Origin: Zygnema cylindricum
Lineage: Eukaryota; Streptophyta; Zygnematophyceae; Zygnematales; Zygnemataceae
Direction of reading: 5' to 3'
Assembly: GCA_037447655.1 (NCBI GenBank)
Contig: JBBHKE010000281.1
Location: 64,001-124,122, forward strand
Length of the DNA stretch: 60,122 nt
The notes under the pieces were generated by a model. It was not told the origin of the DNA. It ran no database searches and saw only the letters and a program-made list of their open reading frames with translations. Position numbers and translations under genes: made by a program. Shown here one piece after another: positions 59,336 through 60,122 of the stretch (the stretch's first letter is position 1; each line of letters opens with the position of its first letter).

Positions 59336-59639
59336 GATGTAAAAAACTTACAAGGGTACATGACAGGACTCAATTCCATGTAAAGTTTGACCACAACGTC
59401 AATGCCTACAGAAAATAAAGCTTATGGCCTTTACCAACAACACATTCATAATTGGCGAGTCTCCCCTTAAATGGCAACAACACATCAACTTTCTCAAGCA
59501 ACAATTTGGATGCATGTAAGGTGAACGATTTGATCCTTCTTTCATTCAAACTCATGGCAACACATACAAAATCAGGACATTTGTGACGACAATTGTAAGT
59601 AAAATTCAAGATGGTCAGAAACCTTCCCATTGACAATCA

Positions 59640-60122
59640 TCATTCAGGATGTTTCATGACTAATTTCTCCTGGTTGCGATGCAGTTCTTGAAGCTTACTT
59701 CCGGCCACACTCGGGTCTGCGAAAAAAACCGAATCGGTGGGAAAGCCAGCCTGTAGCGAGTCAAACCAAAAGCAACAAACCCTCCGGTCAGCTAATAAAC
59801 CTGGCAACAAATAAATAAAATAATTGGAAGCTTATAAAACATCGCAAAACCATATTGGGAATGTGTACATCGGGACATACCGCACTCAGTTCCTGAAAAG
59901 TGGCTTCTCGGCGAGATCTTTCTCTTAAAACCAATGGTGTATCACGTGGGTTTTCCGTAAAGCGACAGAAAACTCGAGTATCCCTCAACCGCATCAAAAC
60001 ACCGTCGACTCGTAGCTGTGCTGTACATCAAAATTCACGGATTAGAAACGAGGGCCATTTTGTTCAACCGCAACTTACGATAACACCTTTCCTCAGTTCA
60101 AATCCCAATCGTGTTTGTTTTT
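59640..60122 (-). CDS. 3' end of an unrecognised gene, cut by the right edge
   Basis: Three minus-strand exons: 60079 to beyond 60122, 59881-60015 and 59640-59750, with GT-AG borders and phase 0 at each junction. The 94 or so visible residues include TRLGFELRKGVI, LRVDGVLMRLRDTRVFCRF, TPLVLRERSRREATFQELS and, in the last exon, FFADPSVAGSKLQELHRNQE before the stop MKHPE*. The even phase and balanced composition support a real gene. It is basic and probably helical at the end; no signal peptide or membrane segment in the visible part. I do not recognise the family. Confidence 0.65.

Overview
This window is nuclear DNA of a green plant in the broad sense (streptophyte). The evidence is a plastid-type DEAD-box helicase of the RH3 family with a C-terminal zinc knuckle, GT-AG introns throughout, Ty1/copia remains, and a miniature LTR element whose primer site fits plant initiator tRNA-Met. 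A large GTPase of the VLIG kind and a GLG1-like Golgi protein suggest an alga of the charophyte grade or an early land plant rather than a typical seed plant; that is inference. Two 10-N gaps (27825-27834 and 47629-47638) show a draft assembly.

Layout. 1-13.2 kb is repeat-rich: a decayed copia element on the minus strand interrupted by a complete 533-bp TRIM element with a tRNA-like sequence in each LTR; several PIF/Harbinger-type elements with TAA or TTA target duplications, one still carrying a piece of transposase; and a long 16-bp minisatellite. 13.2-24.8 kb holds one large plus-strand gene in about 14 exons, whose product joins a propeller-like region, a large GTPase domain, Cys/His clusters, a von Willebrand A domain and a C-terminal J-domain. 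24.8-33.5 kb is intergenic: a GC-rich island full of CACGT cores, then more Harbinger-type and TA-target miniature elements. 33.6-39.7 kb holds an 18-exon minus-strand GLG1-like gene whose frame is intact except for one in-frame TGA at the membrane anchor; a TATA/CCAAT/CRE promoter lies at 40.07-40.12 kb. 40.1-46 kb is AT-rich with a tandem duplication split by a Harbinger-type element. 46.1-55.7 kb is the RH3 helicase gene (plus strand) with paired G-boxes upstream and its 5' end obscured by a gap. 56.4-59.3 kb contains several decayed 3' ends of one LINE family. The right edge cuts a minus-strand gene (59640 onward) that I do not recognise.

The genes do not form a pathway: a secretory-pathway membrane protein, a plastid RNA helicase and a probable cytosolic large GTPase with chaperone-type tail are simply neighbours. 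Small frame breaks, several in runs of A or G, occur in two genes (the GTPase and RH3) within otherwise well-conserved reading frames. This points to base-level assembly errors as much as to gene decay. All exon borders were read by eye from splice signals and reading-frame phase and have no transcript support.
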